A DNA stretch of 64,000 nucleotides, taken from assembly GCF_050624435.1 (NCBI RefSeq), contig NC_134539.1, positions 44,672,001-44,736,000 on the forward strand, in the 5' to 3' direction. A model generated the notes under the pieces. It had not been told where the DNA came from and made no database searches. It was given only the letters and a program-made list of their open reading frames with translations. The position numbers and the translations under genes are program-made. This stretch comes from Tenrec ecaudatus (lineage: Eukaryota > Chordata > Mammalia > Afrosoricida > Tenrecidae). Below, in pieces: positions 56,201 to 58,474 of this stretch (positions are counted from its first letter, which is position 1; each line of letters starts with the position of its first letter).

Positions 56201-58474
56201 AGTGAGTGGTGTGTGCTCATATCCCTCTGGCTGAAAATACAGAGTGCTGAATGAATTAGATAATTGGCCTGAATGTTTACGGCTTTTGAGAATAGTGATT
56301 ATTGAACCACAAATGTTTTTTAAATAATCTAGGAAAATGATATTAGTGACTTTATCATTTAAAATACTATTTAAAAACTTAATAAAAATAGGATAACATA
56401 AAAATATAGCATTACTAGTAGTCATCCATTGTATACCCATTGACAATGAGTCGATGCCAACTCTTGATGACCCTGTACGAATCTCTGTATTTCCGAGACT
56501 GTAACTCTATACAGGAATAGAAAGCCTCGTCTTTGTCCAGCAGGGATGCAGGTCAGTCTGGTGGTTTTGAACTGCTGACCTTGAGATTACCAGTCCAACT
56601 CGTAACTACTGTGCTACCAGGGCTCCTCAGAATATGTATGAGGCAAGGAAAGTGAGACTAACGCTTGGTTGTAATGTAAGACATGACTGGCTCTACAGAT
56701 AATTAAGTAGTCACAGACTCCTTGGTGCTCATATTTTTATCTTCCCTTACATGTTAAGAGCCTTTCCTTATGTGTCTATATGACAATTTATTTTTGGTTT
56801 TGTTTATTTTGTGTGGCAATTATGAAAGGAAAAGTTCATTAACATCAAGTTGATTCTGACTTACTAGTAAATGATTGGGCTTCTGCATTTGATATTTATT
56901 CTAGGTACACATGGGATCGAGTAATACTTGATCTTGTCCCTGTGTTTCTGGCTTATTTTCTTTAGCTTAAGGCTTTCGGTATTCATCCATGTTGTTTGTT
57001 CTTGTTGAGTGCATCGAGTCAGTTCTGACCCGTGATGTTTCACACACAGCGGAAAGAAACCCTGTCTGGCCAGCCCTGCTTCATCCTTAACAGTCATTCC
57101 TGTTTCTGAGCCCGTCGTCGCAGCCCCGATGTCAACGGGGCGTGATCTCCTTCTCCAGAAACGGATCTCTGCTGACAGTGTGTGAGACGGAAGTCTCACA
57201 GTCCTTGCTTCTAAGGAGCACTCTGGCTGTACTTCTACCATGACAGATCAGATTTACATAGTGCAATATTGATCTCTTGACTGCTACTTCCACGAGCATT
57301 GATTGTGGATCCAAATAAGACAAAATTCTTAACAACTTCAGCCTTCTCTCTATTTGTCATGTTACCTATTGATTCGCTTGTGAGGATTTTGGTCTTCCTT
57401 ACATTGAGTTGTAACCCACACTGCAGGCTGCAGTCCTTGATCTTCATCAGCAAGTGCTGCAAGCCCTCGCTTTTAGCAGGCAAGGTTGTATTGTGTTCAT
57501 TTGCAGAGTTAATAAGGCGTCCTACAATTTTCCTTCCTCTGATGCAGGTTCTCATGATCATTTACTCAGCGTACATGTTGAATACGTATGGGGAGAGGGT
57601 ACAACACTGAGACCACCTTTCTTGATTTTAAACCACGGGCTATTCCCATGTTCTGTTTGCACAACTGCCGCTTGATCTGTGTACAAGTTTCTCGTGAGCA
57701 TGTTAGGGCTTCATTTTTTTGTTTTTTGGACAAAGTGCTTTTCGCACATGTTATCAGCTTTAATGAGATTTGGTTTATTTTTGTTGGTGGTGGTTGAAAA
57801 GTTTCATGTCAAAGAAACCATTACCTAGTTGAAGGTCACAAAGAGTCTCTCGCTTCATTGTTTTAGCCCTTACATTTAGATCTCTGATTCCCTTTGACTT
57901 CATTTCTGTTTGCGAGATCAGGGGTCCAGCTTCGATCTGATAGCCACATCTCTTAACCTTTTGTTGAAAACAGTATTTCCCATGTTGAATTGTCTCGTTG
58001 AAAATCAATTGTCCATAAATATATGGATAGGATCATTTACTTCTAAACTACATTTAGCAACTAAATTTTAGTGTAAATGCCAGAAGAAGTTTATAACTAT
58101 CTATAATTGGGAACAGTGTCTTGTCATTGTTAATAACAAAGGTTCTGGGTTTCATCTAACTTTTTTTCGATTGGACAGTATTCCTATACAGATAGAAATG
58201 AATTATTTCAGAATTCTAAAGAGGTGTGTGTGTGTCCTTTGTGTTAGATAAATAAGTGTTGTCTGTTAGTGATCCTATGTTGGGATTCCTAAAAGGTAAA
58301 CAAAATGTGCCATAATTGATGGGTTGGATTTATATTTTTTTTCTCTCTTTTTTCTTCCAGTTAAAGGCATTAGGATTTCCTGAAGGACTTGTGATACAAG
58401 CATATTTTGCTTGTGAGAAGAATGAAAATTTGGCTGCCAATTTTCTTCTACAGCAAAACTTTGATGAAGATTGA
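15362..58474 (+). CDS. RAD23B: RAD23B, UV excision repair protein RAD23 homolog B (whole gene, ten exons)
   Basis: Joining 15362-15427, 37476-37557, 39649-39728, 43062-43354, 45628-45683, 49232-49359, 50544-50679, 51596-51723, 53063-53233 and 58361-58474 gives 1254 nt, i.e. 417 residues and TGA, with every junction in phase. Domains in order: ubiquitin-like (about 1-79), Pro/Ala/Thr linker, UBA1 (about 196-236), XPC-binding STI1-type (about 282-325), Gly-rich linker, UBA2 (about 372-412). In the nucleus RAD23B stabilises XPC and stimulates damage recognition in global-genome repair. Its ubiquitin-like domain binds the proteasome while the UBA domains hold ubiquitin chains, so it also shuttles substrates. 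Human RAD23B is about 409 residues from memory; the extra eight lie in the exon-4 linker. RAD23A is the paralogue, but the opening [20 protein letters not shown], the linker and the ending NFDED fit RAD23B. Confidence 0.96.
16962..17031. mobile_element. Short palindromic mariner-like MITE
   Basis: Left arm GGGGCTATAAAAAGTTTGGG and right arm TTGAAATTTTTGAAGCCTCC are imperfect inverted repeats about 70 bp end to end. A closely similar element lies at 50145-50217 and a half copy at 26123-26170. The size and structure recall MADE1-type elements (two mariner ends with almost nothing between). Confidence 0.5.
17445..17620 (+). mobile_element. AfroSINE, sense
   Basis: GAGCCTTAGAGGTGCCGGGAG (the GAGCCCTGGTGG head), GCTGCTGACATTTAGGTCTGGTTCAAAACC, CTCAGAAACC.TTTGTAGGGG and TTGATGTCAGTGAGTTGGTT follow sense order over nearly full length, with heavy divergence. 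Confidence 0.6.
17865..17985 (+). mobile_element. AfroSINE 5' half, sense
   Basis: GGAGGCCTGGCACTGGGCTGCTAACTGAAAGTTGATGGTTCAAACCCACAAG-type order and CTCCGCAGAAGATGAACCTGTC give the tRNA-like head and first body segment. It stops at TTTACATCC. Confidence 0.6.
18380..18555 (-). mobile_element. AfroSINE, antisense
   Basis: GATTCTGATGCATAGCAAAC, TATAGGACAGTAGAACTGCCCC, GGAGTGGCTGGTGGTTTGAAC and TAGCATCTCATCCACTATACCACCAGC run from body to tRNA-like head, antisense. CCGGTCCATTGGTCCATTG is a small local duplication. Confidence 0.7.
18590..18760 (-). mobile_element. L1-like 3' tail, antisense
   Basis: A T-run, then TTGGGATTTAGTACATATATC, AATCATGTCAAATAGATCC and GTCTACCTCCCATCCCC follow the motif order of 895-1170. 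It is diverged. Confidence 0.35.
19008..19187 (-). mobile_element. AfroSINE, antisense
   Basis: CAACCCATTGTCATCAAGTT, GGCCCTATAGGACAAAGTAG, AACTGCCCCATAAGGTTCCAAGGCTGTAAT and TTTGAACCACTCACCTTTCAAC make a nearly full-length antisense copy. It is one of the clearest in the window. Confidence 0.8.
19244..19380 (+). mobile_element. AfroSINE, sense, internally deleted
   Basis: It begins AGGAGCCCTGGTGTGCTGACAG and ends AGTCAGAATGGACTCGGCAATGG. The middle (PolyG.CAGTTCTAC region) is deleted, so the head joins the final block. It lies 55 bp from the antisense copy on its left, so the pair forms an inverted repeat. Confidence 0.7.
19490..19580 (-). mobile_element. AfroSINE end fragment, antisense
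   Basis: AACTCAACTGCCACCAAGTTGATTCTGACTCATTGTGACC-type order with GGGCAGGGTAGAACAGCCCATG. Only the 3' end of the SINE is present. Confidence 0.65.
19994..20184 (-). mobile_element. SPIN-like hAT MITE (copy a)
   Basis: It starts CAGCGGTTCTCAACCTGCGG and ends AAGGTTGAGAACCATTG, with GATTCATAACAGTAACAAAATTACAG and GCAACGAAAATAATTTTATGG inside, 191 bp. Orientation is opposite to copies b, c, e and f. CTCTACAG precedes it, but the sequence after it (TTCCAGTG) matches poorly, so no target duplication can be claimed. It has no transposase. Confidence 0.85.
21301..21325 (+). repeat. GT/GC alternating tract
   Basis: TTGTGTGCGTGCGCGCGCGCG is an alternating purine-pyrimidine run of about 20 bp, a Z-DNA-prone composition. 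Confidence 0.8.
22206..22322. mobile_element. Short inverted-repeat element, 'TATATAC' family
   Basis: It begins TACCATATATACTGG and ends TTGAGTATATACGATA, imperfect inverted ends 117 bp apart, with TTGGGTACCTCAGC inside. The same ends and core occur at 35027-35449 and 51352-51476. It appears to be a non-autonomous DNA transposon. I do not name the family. Confidence 0.6.
22430..23110 (+). mobile_element. RTE/BovB-like LINE remnant, sense
   Basis: It follows the 3' half of an RTE reverse transcriptase in sense order: AGCTGAGCTATGTGAAGAAG, CTTATGCAGGTGATGCAATA, CCTCACAACTGGACCA, GGAAGCAGCAGTCAAG, AGACTGCCAGAAGACCGAG and GGTCCGGGCAGTGTTTTGTTCTGTTGTGCAT. Numerous frame breaks are present. AfroSINEs are believed to be mobilised by this LINE type. 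Confidence 0.75.
23347..23433. repeat. Near-perfect 42-bp inverted repeat with 2-base loop
   Basis: The left arm (23347-23388) begins TTTGATTAGCCTTTAAGCCC and ends CTCAGTTTT. The right arm (23391-23433) is its reverse complement apart from one extra base (CACC versus CACTC). Only GG separates them. A 12-base direct repeat AAAACTGAGAGT lies at 23391 and 23431. It lies in intron 1, 240 bp beyond the RTE remnant and 160 bp before SPIN copy b, and belongs to no element I recognise. Confidence 0.97.
23591..23788 (+). mobile_element. SPIN-like hAT MITE (copy b)
   Basis: It starts CAGTGGTTCTCAACCTTTC and ends CAGGCTGAGAACCGCTG, 198 bp. CGTTGCTACTTCATCACTGT, GAATCGGGCGACCCCTGTG and AAAAGGGTTGCGACC are inside. 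It is preceded by CTCTAGAG, a good hAT target, but the right flank (GGACACAA) does not match, suggesting later loss of the right duplicate. Confidence 0.87.
24690..24765 (+). mobile_element. AfroSINE 3' end, sense
   Basis: ACAGCTCTGGAAACTCACTGGGGCAGTTCTACCC, TGCCCTATGGGGCTGCTGGGAGTCAAT. It is a short truncated copy. Confidence 0.6.
25066..25190 (-). mobile_element. AfroSINE, antisense
   Basis: ATGCCATCCAGTTGATTCGG, GGTTTCTGAGACTGGTAGTCTTTAC and ATTGGCAGGCCAATGTTTTAACCC follow antisense order. It is diverged, with an internal deletion. Confidence 0.6.
25780..25990 (-). mobile_element. AfroSINE, antisense
   Basis: AAACTCACTGCTATTGAGTCT, CTATGGGTTTCCGAGACCATAACTC and GTAGTTTTGAAATGCCA (the GGTTCGAACCGC block) follow antisense order. 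The last 30-80 bases are uncertain. Confidence 0.55.
26123..26170 (+). mobile_element. Mariner-like MITE end, split by L1
   Basis: GAGGGTGCTTTAAAAAGTTAGG AAAAAT-type end as in 16962-17031 and 50145-50217. The opposite end is not seen nearby; an L1 insertion begins 12-15 bp downstream. Confidence 0.4.
26182..26999 (+). mobile_element. 5'-truncated L1-type insertion with target duplication
   Basis: It runs from GAAGAAAGCTGATGGTGCC to CCCCCAATAAAATGATTTTT. It is flanked by AACCTTCTCAATGT (left, ending at 26181) and AGCCTTCTTAATGT (right, about 27003-27016), an imperfect target-site duplication of about 14 bp. This confirms that the repeat family in this window is a true poly(A) retrotransposon and fixes its 3' end. 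Confidence 0.8.
27603..27696. repeat. Nested inverted repeats
   Basis: Inner arms ATTTTCTGGTTGT (27650-27662) and ACAACCAGAAAAT (27675-27687) are perfect 13-mers around a 12-base loop. Outer arms CATCCCACT (about 27603) and AGTGGGATG (ending 27696) are also complementary. It may be the end of a DNA transposon or a conserved hairpin. No family is recognised. Confidence 0.85.
29018..29167 (-). mobile_element. L1-type 3'-UTR fragment inside the mariner
   Basis: AAAAAAATTATTGGGGGCAC, ATAACAATCCATATATCAAT and CTTGAGCCCTGGTATCACTCCTC are the antisense 3'-UTR order. It inserted into the mariner remnant and so is younger than it. Its right edge dissolves into the CA repeat. Confidence 0.7.
29169..29215 (+). 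repeat. (CA)n microsatellite, about 23 units
   Basis: A pure CA run follows CCCCCCAA and precedes CCCCACCCC. It grew from the pyrimidine-rich part of the L1 3' UTR where other copies read CCCTCCC. It is pure enough to be polymorphic. Confidence 0.97.
30465..30920 (-). mobile_element. About 460-500-bp interspersed repeat, antisense copy
   Basis: CATCAAGAAAACATCCCAACC, GCCCAAGCCCACAAGTCCAAC, GACTGCAGGAGGAAAGCCAAG, AAGTGAGTCTTGCCAGCTGAAG and TGTGTTTGTTGGCCAAGTTGGCAC match, in reverse, the copy at 33537-34030. A third, more diverged member lies at 47133-47570. The family is not identified. Confidence 0.75.
31005..31740 (-). mobile_element. Second mariner transposase remnant, antisense
   Basis: Reverse translation from about 31710 gives [17 protein letters not shown], then [15 protein letters not shown] (the GRPSTSRTDENV region), and near 31070-31130 [20 protein letters not shown], the usual mariner C-terminus. 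The order is right for one transposase lying antisense. Frames are broken and the DD34D centre is poorly preserved. It differs in sequence from the remnant at 28280-29420, so it is a different mariner lineage. Confidence 0.65.
32290..32740 (-). mobile_element. L1-type 3'-UTR fragment, antisense
   Basis: CACCCTTCACCCACTTTTCTG, CCCAGGGAGGAGGTCACATG, GATCATCCACCCTGGATTCC, TGCAAGGTAGAATTGGGATC and GTGGCCTACAAATGGGCTTTGG are in antisense order. It lacks the 3' end. Confidence 0.8.
32866..33120 (-). mobile_element. L1-type 3' end, antisense
   Basis: AAAATATTTTATTGGGGCTT, ATAACAATCCATACATCAGTTG and TTGATAAATTATAAATAATT make up the 3' terminal 250 bases, antisense. Confidence 0.75.
33537..34030 (+). 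mobile_element. About 500-bp interspersed repeat, sense copy
   Basis: It starts GTTAGTTTATTGTGCCAACC and ends TTCTCTAAAGTGCCCAGACTG. It is the most complete of three copies in the window. The two ends read GTTAGT.. when compared on opposite strands in copy 47133, so short inverted termini are possible. Copy 30465-30920 lies 2.6 kb away in opposite orientation. Confidence 0.75.
34705..34880 (-). mobile_element. AfroSINE, antisense
   Basis: AAACTCATTGCCATTGCATAC, CACCCTATAGGACAGGGTGAC, AAGTTTCCGAAACTCTTTATGG and GATGCTGGTGGTTCTGAACTGC are in antisense order. Confidence 0.7.
35027..35449. mobile_element. 'TATATAC' inverted-repeat element, long form
   Basis: It has ends ACCTTATATACTCATGTATAA and TATTCAAGTATATACGGTA, about 420 bp apart, with the shared core TTAGGTACCTCAGCTTATAC next to the right end. 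Compared with the 117-bp copy at 22206 it carries about 300 extra bases, including AACCAATCAGAG (CCAAT-like) and TGACGTGG (CRE-like). It has no reading frame for a transposase. Confidence 0.6.
35540..35725 (-). mobile_element. AfroSINE, antisense, diverged
   Basis: GATGCCATTGAGTTTGATCC, GTGAGTTCTAACCACCAACC and AGTGCTTAACCATTTGTGTCACCTAGTGAC (the tRNA-like head reversed) are visible. The centre is poor. Confidence 0.6.
36706..36875 (+). mobile_element. AfroSINE, sense
   Basis: AGGAGCCCTGGTGGTACAGTGG opens the copy. TTTCAGTAAAGACTTTGG, GTCCTACAGGATTGTTGTGAGTCAGGAT and AAGTGACAATAG close it. The head is well kept. Confidence 0.75.
37097..37273 (+). mobile_element. SPIN-like hAT MITE (copy c) beside exon 2
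   Basis: It starts CCGTGGTTCTCAACCTTCC (first bases mutated from CAGTGG) and ends CAGGTTGAGAACCGCTG, 177 bp. GATTCGGGCGACCCC-type and AAATTACTTTCATTGTTGC-type blocks are inside. The flanks TCATAGAT (37089-37096) and TAATAGAT (37274-37281) agree in 7 of 8 bases, a hAT-sized target duplication. It lies 202 bp before the exon-2 acceptor. Confidence 0.9.
37476..37557 (+). CDS. RAD23B: RAD23B coding exon 2
   Basis: Acceptor TTTCTTTCGTAG|GTGAAAGCA; donor TATGCAG|GTATGA. It encodes residues 23-49 plus the first base of Gly50 ([20 protein letters not shown]…YA), the helix and central strands of the ubiquitin-like domain. The sequence appears unchanged from the human protein as I recall it. Confidence 0.95.
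38516..39114 (-). mobile_element. L1-type 3'-UTR insertion, antisense
   Basis: TTTTAAAATATCGTCTTATCAGGCGCTC is a mutated 3' end. It is followed by every antisense block in order: CATGAACCCTTGATAATTTA, CCAGGGAGGAGGTCACATGTAG, CCAGTATCACCACTCG, GGATCATCCGCTCTGGATTCC, GGATGTCCAGTGGCCTACAG. It is close to the family consensus, so relatively young. Confidence 0.85.
39270..39455 (+). mobile_element. AfroSINE, sense
   Basis: AGTCCAGTTGTGTAGCGGTTGC, GGGCTGCAGGTTAGCAGTTTGAAACCACCAGCC and TTACAGGGTTTCCATGAGTTAGGAT are in sense order over nearly full length. Confidence 0.75.
39649..39728 (+). CDS. RAD23B: RAD23B coding exon 3
   Basis: Acceptor TGTTAG|GAAAAATC; donor ACAAAA|GTAAGT, phase 0. It encodes the rest of Gly50 to Lys76 ([19 protein letters not shown] then VVVMVTK), the end of the ubiquitin-like domain, including the hydrophobic strand that corresponds to the ubiquitin Ile44-to-Val70 face used for proteasome contact. 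Confidence 0.95.
40558..41457 (-). mobile_element. L1-type insertion with 12-bp target duplication
   Basis: It is flanked by AAGCACTTACTT at 40546-40557 and the identical 12-mer at 41458-41469. It opens with TTTTCCAATAATTTTATTAGGGGCTC and proceeds through all antisense 3'-UTR blocks to CACCTTGTGATCACGTAGGCTG. Exact duplicates and good match to other copies make it one of the younger insertions here. It is 5'-truncated with no ORF. Confidence 0.9.
42487..42510 (+). repeat. Perfect 10-bp hairpin with GAAA loop
   Basis: AATTGTTAGC, GAAA, GCTAACAATT. In the RAD23B pre-mRNA it would fold as a 10-bp stem capped by a GNRA-type tetraloop. It is 550 bp upstream of exon 4. No role is known to me. Confidence 0.9.
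42727..42945 (-). mobile_element. L1-type 3' end, antisense
   Basis: AAAAAATCATTTTATTGAGG, ATCATCATTCTCAAAACATTTGC, CTTGAGCCCTTGGTATCAGC and TTATGAACCCTTGATAATA. It is 5'-truncated and ends about 115 bp before the exon-4 acceptor, the repeat closest to any coding exon here. Confidence 0.85.
43062..43354 (+). CDS. RAD23B: RAD23B coding exon 4 (Pro/Ala/Thr linker)
   Basis: Acceptor GTGCGCAG|CCCAAAGCA; donor GACAG|GTACGA. It encodes residues 77-173 plus two bases of Ser174, the flexible linker between the ubiquitin-like and UBA1 domains. It is dominated by Ala, Pro, Thr and Ser, including near-repeats of PAPA and [10 protein letters not shown]. It starts PKAVATPAP and ends [18 protein letters not shown], framing that matches human. 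At 97 codons it is about eight longer than human by memory. The opposite strand is also open (118 codons), a by-product of the biased codons. Confidence 0.93.
43890..44065 (-). mobile_element. AfroSINE, antisense
   Basis: GAGTCGATGACAGCTCTGCTG, GAACAGTAGAATGACTCCACAGGGTTTCTAAGCTGTACATC, GAAGCACACTGCCACGTG and CTTTAATGATTGTGCTACCAG follow antisense order to the tRNA-like head. Confidence 0.75.
44625..44755 (+). mobile_element. MIR-like fragment
   Basis: TCAAGCACTTTACAAGCAGTAATCC, GGTGAAGAGACAGGCTTAGAACG, TAGGTAATTTATGAATTCAAACCCCGGGTC follow the MIR order. Confidence 0.5.
45628..45683 (+). CDS. RAD23B: RAD23B coding exon 5
   Basis: Acceptor CTTTTCCAG|TACATCAGG; donor GCACTTG|GTAAGA. It completes Ser174, runs through [18 protein letters not shown] and leaves the first base of Val193. 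Its 56 nt encode the acidic/polar lead into UBA1. Confidence 0.94.
46085..46256 (-). mobile_element. SPIN-like hAT MITE (copy d) with perfect 8-bp duplication
   Basis: It starts CAGCGCTTCTCAACCTATG and ends AAGGTTGAGAACCACTG, 172 bp, in the same orientation as copy a. TATTAGAG occurs immediately before (46077-46084) and after (46257-46264). The internal part has lost the CGTTGCTACTTC block. The exact 8-bp duplicate is the signature of hAT insertion. Confidence 0.93.
46527..46640 (-). mobile_element. AfroSINE, antisense
   Basis: GACCCGCTGCCGTCCAGTTGGCTCTGACAG, TAGGGTTTCTGAGCCTGCGAC, GTCTGCAGGGCAGTGGTGGG are in antisense order. It is truncated. Confidence 0.65.
47133..47570 (-). mobile_element. 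About 500-bp interspersed repeat, diverged antisense copy
   Basis: GTTAGTCTGGGTGGACTAGAG, AAGAAAACATCTCGGCCCAG, TAATAGCCCATATGTCCGATACC, AAAGTCCTCTTCAGATTCAAC and GGAATGTCTCACAGGGAGTGAG align in order with 30465-30920 but less closely. It probably represents a related subfamily. Confidence 0.55.
47906..48010 (+). repeat. TG/CG tract plus AfroSINE head
   Basis: 47906-47932 is GTTGTGTGTGTGCGTGCGTGTGCGCGC-type alternating sequence. From 47936 AAGGAGCCCGGGGGCACAATGC, CTGCTAACGCAAACACACCAGC and CTACAAGACGAAGATGGGACAG make a sense AfroSINE 5' half. Confidence 0.65.
48090..48640 (-). pseudogene. RPL18 processed pseudogene, antisense in intron 5
   Basis: Read on the minus strand from ATG at 48612-48610 the sequence follows ribosomal protein L18 (eL18) in order without introns: MGADTLHKN (family MGVDIRHNK), [43 protein letters not shown], a [12 protein letters not shown] stretch in a shifted frame, then [12 protein letters not shown]. 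It ends near a TACAAAAAC equivalent at about 48093. Breaks: an in-frame TGA at 48447-48449 just after PGTLVP, small deletions near codons 28-35 and in the VVVG segment, and several frame shifts. The lack of introns marks a retrocopy. The T-run at 48034-48040 could be a decayed poly(A) tail. No target duplication was found. It is non-functional and opposite to RAD23B. Confidence 0.85.
49232..49359 (+). CDS. RAD23B: RAD23B coding exon 6 (UBA1)
   Basis: Acceptor CTTTTTTCAG|TGACAGGT; donor TTAATG|GTAAGA, phase 0. It encodes residues 193-235, with [20 protein letters not shown] then [20 protein letters not shown]. It has the MGY loop and the leucine-rich third helix of a ubiquitin-associated domain, which binds ubiquitin on client proteins. 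It looks identical to human from memory. Confidence 0.96.
49360..50543 (+). other. RAD23B: RAD23B intron 6
   Basis: Donor GTAAGA, acceptor GATGTTCCAG. It contains a 73-bp MITE (listed). The rest is anonymous AT-rich sequence. Confidence 0.9.
50145..50217. mobile_element. Short palindromic mariner-like MITE
   Basis: GGCTTTAAAAAGTTCTTGGA at the left and CACGTGAACTTTTTGAAACC at the right are inverted ends, with only about 25 bases between. It is the best-kept of three related elements (see 16962 and 26123). Confidence 0.6.
50544..50679 (+). CDS. RAD23B: RAD23B coding exon 7
   Basis: Acceptor ATGTTCCAG|GGAATCCC; donor TCGGGAG|GTGAAG, phase 1. It encodes residues 236-280 ([18 protein letters not shown], then an Ala/Thr/Pro-rich stretch to PSSG) plus one base of Gly281. 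It is the flexible link from UBA1 to the XPC-binding domain, the same length as human by memory but with several substitutions (V to A, Q to P). Confidence 0.94.
50680..51595 (+). other. RAD23B: RAD23B intron 7
   Basis: Donor GTGAAG (weak at +4), acceptor GTGTGGTTTTTAG. It includes the inverted-repeat element at 51352-51476. The rest is anonymous. Confidence 0.88.
51352..51476. mobile_element. 'TATATAC' inverted-repeat element, third copy
   Basis: ATATACTCTATATGCTTGAAG at the left and CTCAAGTATATATGGTA at the right; core GAGGCACCTGATTTTACCAC. It is diverged but colinear with 22206-22322 (reverse) over its length. Confidence 0.55.
51596..51723 (+). CDS. RAD23B: RAD23B coding exon 8 (XPC-binding domain)
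   Basis: Acceptor GTTTTTAG|GTCACCCA; donor CTACAG|GTGACT, phase 0. It encodes residues 281-323: [20 protein letters not shown], then [22 protein letters not shown] split over the end. This STI1-like fold binds and stabilises XPC. It appears unchanged from human. If the donor is skipped the frame stays open for about 46 more codons. Confidence 0.96.
51724..53062 (+). other. RAD23B: RAD23B intron 8
   Basis: Donor GTGACT, acceptor CAACTTCCCACAG. Beyond one L1-type fragment nothing is recognised. Confidence 0.9.
52286..52760 (-). mobile_element. L1-type 3'-UTR fragment, antisense
   Basis: TTTTTTATAAATTATTTTATTGGGG, CATCAAGCACATGTGTAC, CTTGAGCCCTTGGTATCAGCTCC and GGTCATGATAGTGGGGAG. It is older than the 40558 and 38516 copies. 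Confidence 0.75.
53063..53233 (+). CDS. RAD23B: RAD23B coding exon 9
   Basis: Acceptor CTTCCCACAG|CAAATTAGC; donor GAAAGG|GTGAGT, phase 0. It encodes residues 324-380: [20 protein letters not shown], a Gly/Ser-rich spacer ([14 protein letters not shown]), then [18 protein letters not shown], the first UBA2 helix. Confidence 0.95.
54308..54885 (+). mobile_element. Three AfroSINEs in a row, sense
   Basis: Copy 1 (about 54308-54487): CCTTGGAGGCCTGATGGAGTG to GCTGCTCTGAGTCAGCATTGG. Copy 2 (about 54520-54710): GAGCTGCTGCTAACCACAGTCAG to TCTGCCCTGTAAAGGTCACTG. Copy 3 (about 54735-54885): GAGGTGGTAAGAG and GGAACCCTGTGGAGTGC to AGGGCTGCTATGGGTCAGTC. All three lie in the same orientation with only short spacers, suggesting repeated insertion into A-rich tails or a tandem origin. 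Each is diverged. Confidence 0.65.
55178..55358 (-). mobile_element. AfroSINE, antisense
   Basis: CATTGCCATCTATCAAGTCAATTCTAACTCC, AGACAGTAGAACTGCCCCTGTGAGTTTGCC, CTCCGAGCAGCCAGTGGTTTTGCAC and AAGTTAGCACCCC. Nearly full length. Confidence 0.8.
55395..55475 (-). mobile_element. L1 ORF2 scrap, antisense
   Basis: CTTTTGATGCCTTGGTCGGGTTTTGGTGTCACAATAATACTGGTCTCATAAAATAA-type order is the antisense of the L1 reverse-transcriptase segment just before the catalytic YADD region. Short and broken. Confidence 0.55.
56425..56626 (-). mobile_element. AfroSINE, antisense, full length
   Basis: ACCCATTGACAATGAGTCGATGCC, GACCCTGTACGAATCTC, GACTGTAACTCTATACAGG, GGTTTTGAACTGCTGACC, and finally CTACTGTGCTACCAGGGCTCC, the reversed GGAGCCC.GGTAG head. 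One of the most complete copies. Confidence 0.85.
57000..57710 (-). mobile_element. RTE/BovB-like LINE remnant, antisense
   Basis: The 3' end is at the left (TGAGTGCATCGAGTCAGTTCTGACCC). Reverse translation near 57235-57540 gives [17 protein letters not shown] and [20 protein letters not shown], the usual RTE reverse-transcriptase tail (…LNI.KTKI…; LGS.I..DG..S.EI). The antisense CACTCTGGCTGTACTTCTACC and CTTGATCTGTGTACAAGTTTCTC blocks continue it. Stops break it. Confidence 0.75.
58361..58474 (+). CDS. RAD23B: RAD23B coding exon 10 (UBA2 and stop)
   Basis: Acceptor TTTTTTCTTCCAG|TTAAAGGC. It encodes residues 381-417, [20 protein letters not shown] then [17 protein letters not shown], and TGA at 58472-58474. 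It has the GFPE loop and hydrophobic third helix of UBA2, which in this family also protects the protein from the proteasome it binds. The ending is characteristic of RAD23B. Confidence 0.97.
   Translation, partial: LKALGFPEGLVIQAYFACEKNENLAANFLLQQNFDED

Larger units (their letters stand above)
53234..58360 (+). other. RAD23B: RAD23B intron 9
   Basis: Donor GTGAGT, acceptor TTTTTTCTTCCAG preceded by a long T/C tract (58335-58358). 53240-54300 and 55480-56400 are anonymous. AfroSINEs, an RTE remnant and L1 scraps are listed. 57720-58340 has nothing recognised. Confidence 0.9.

Noticed and set aside
57235-57561. 108-codon minus frame as a host gene
   Set aside because: It reads as the RTE reverse-transcriptase tail ([14 protein letters not shown]) and is surrounded by RTE sequence.
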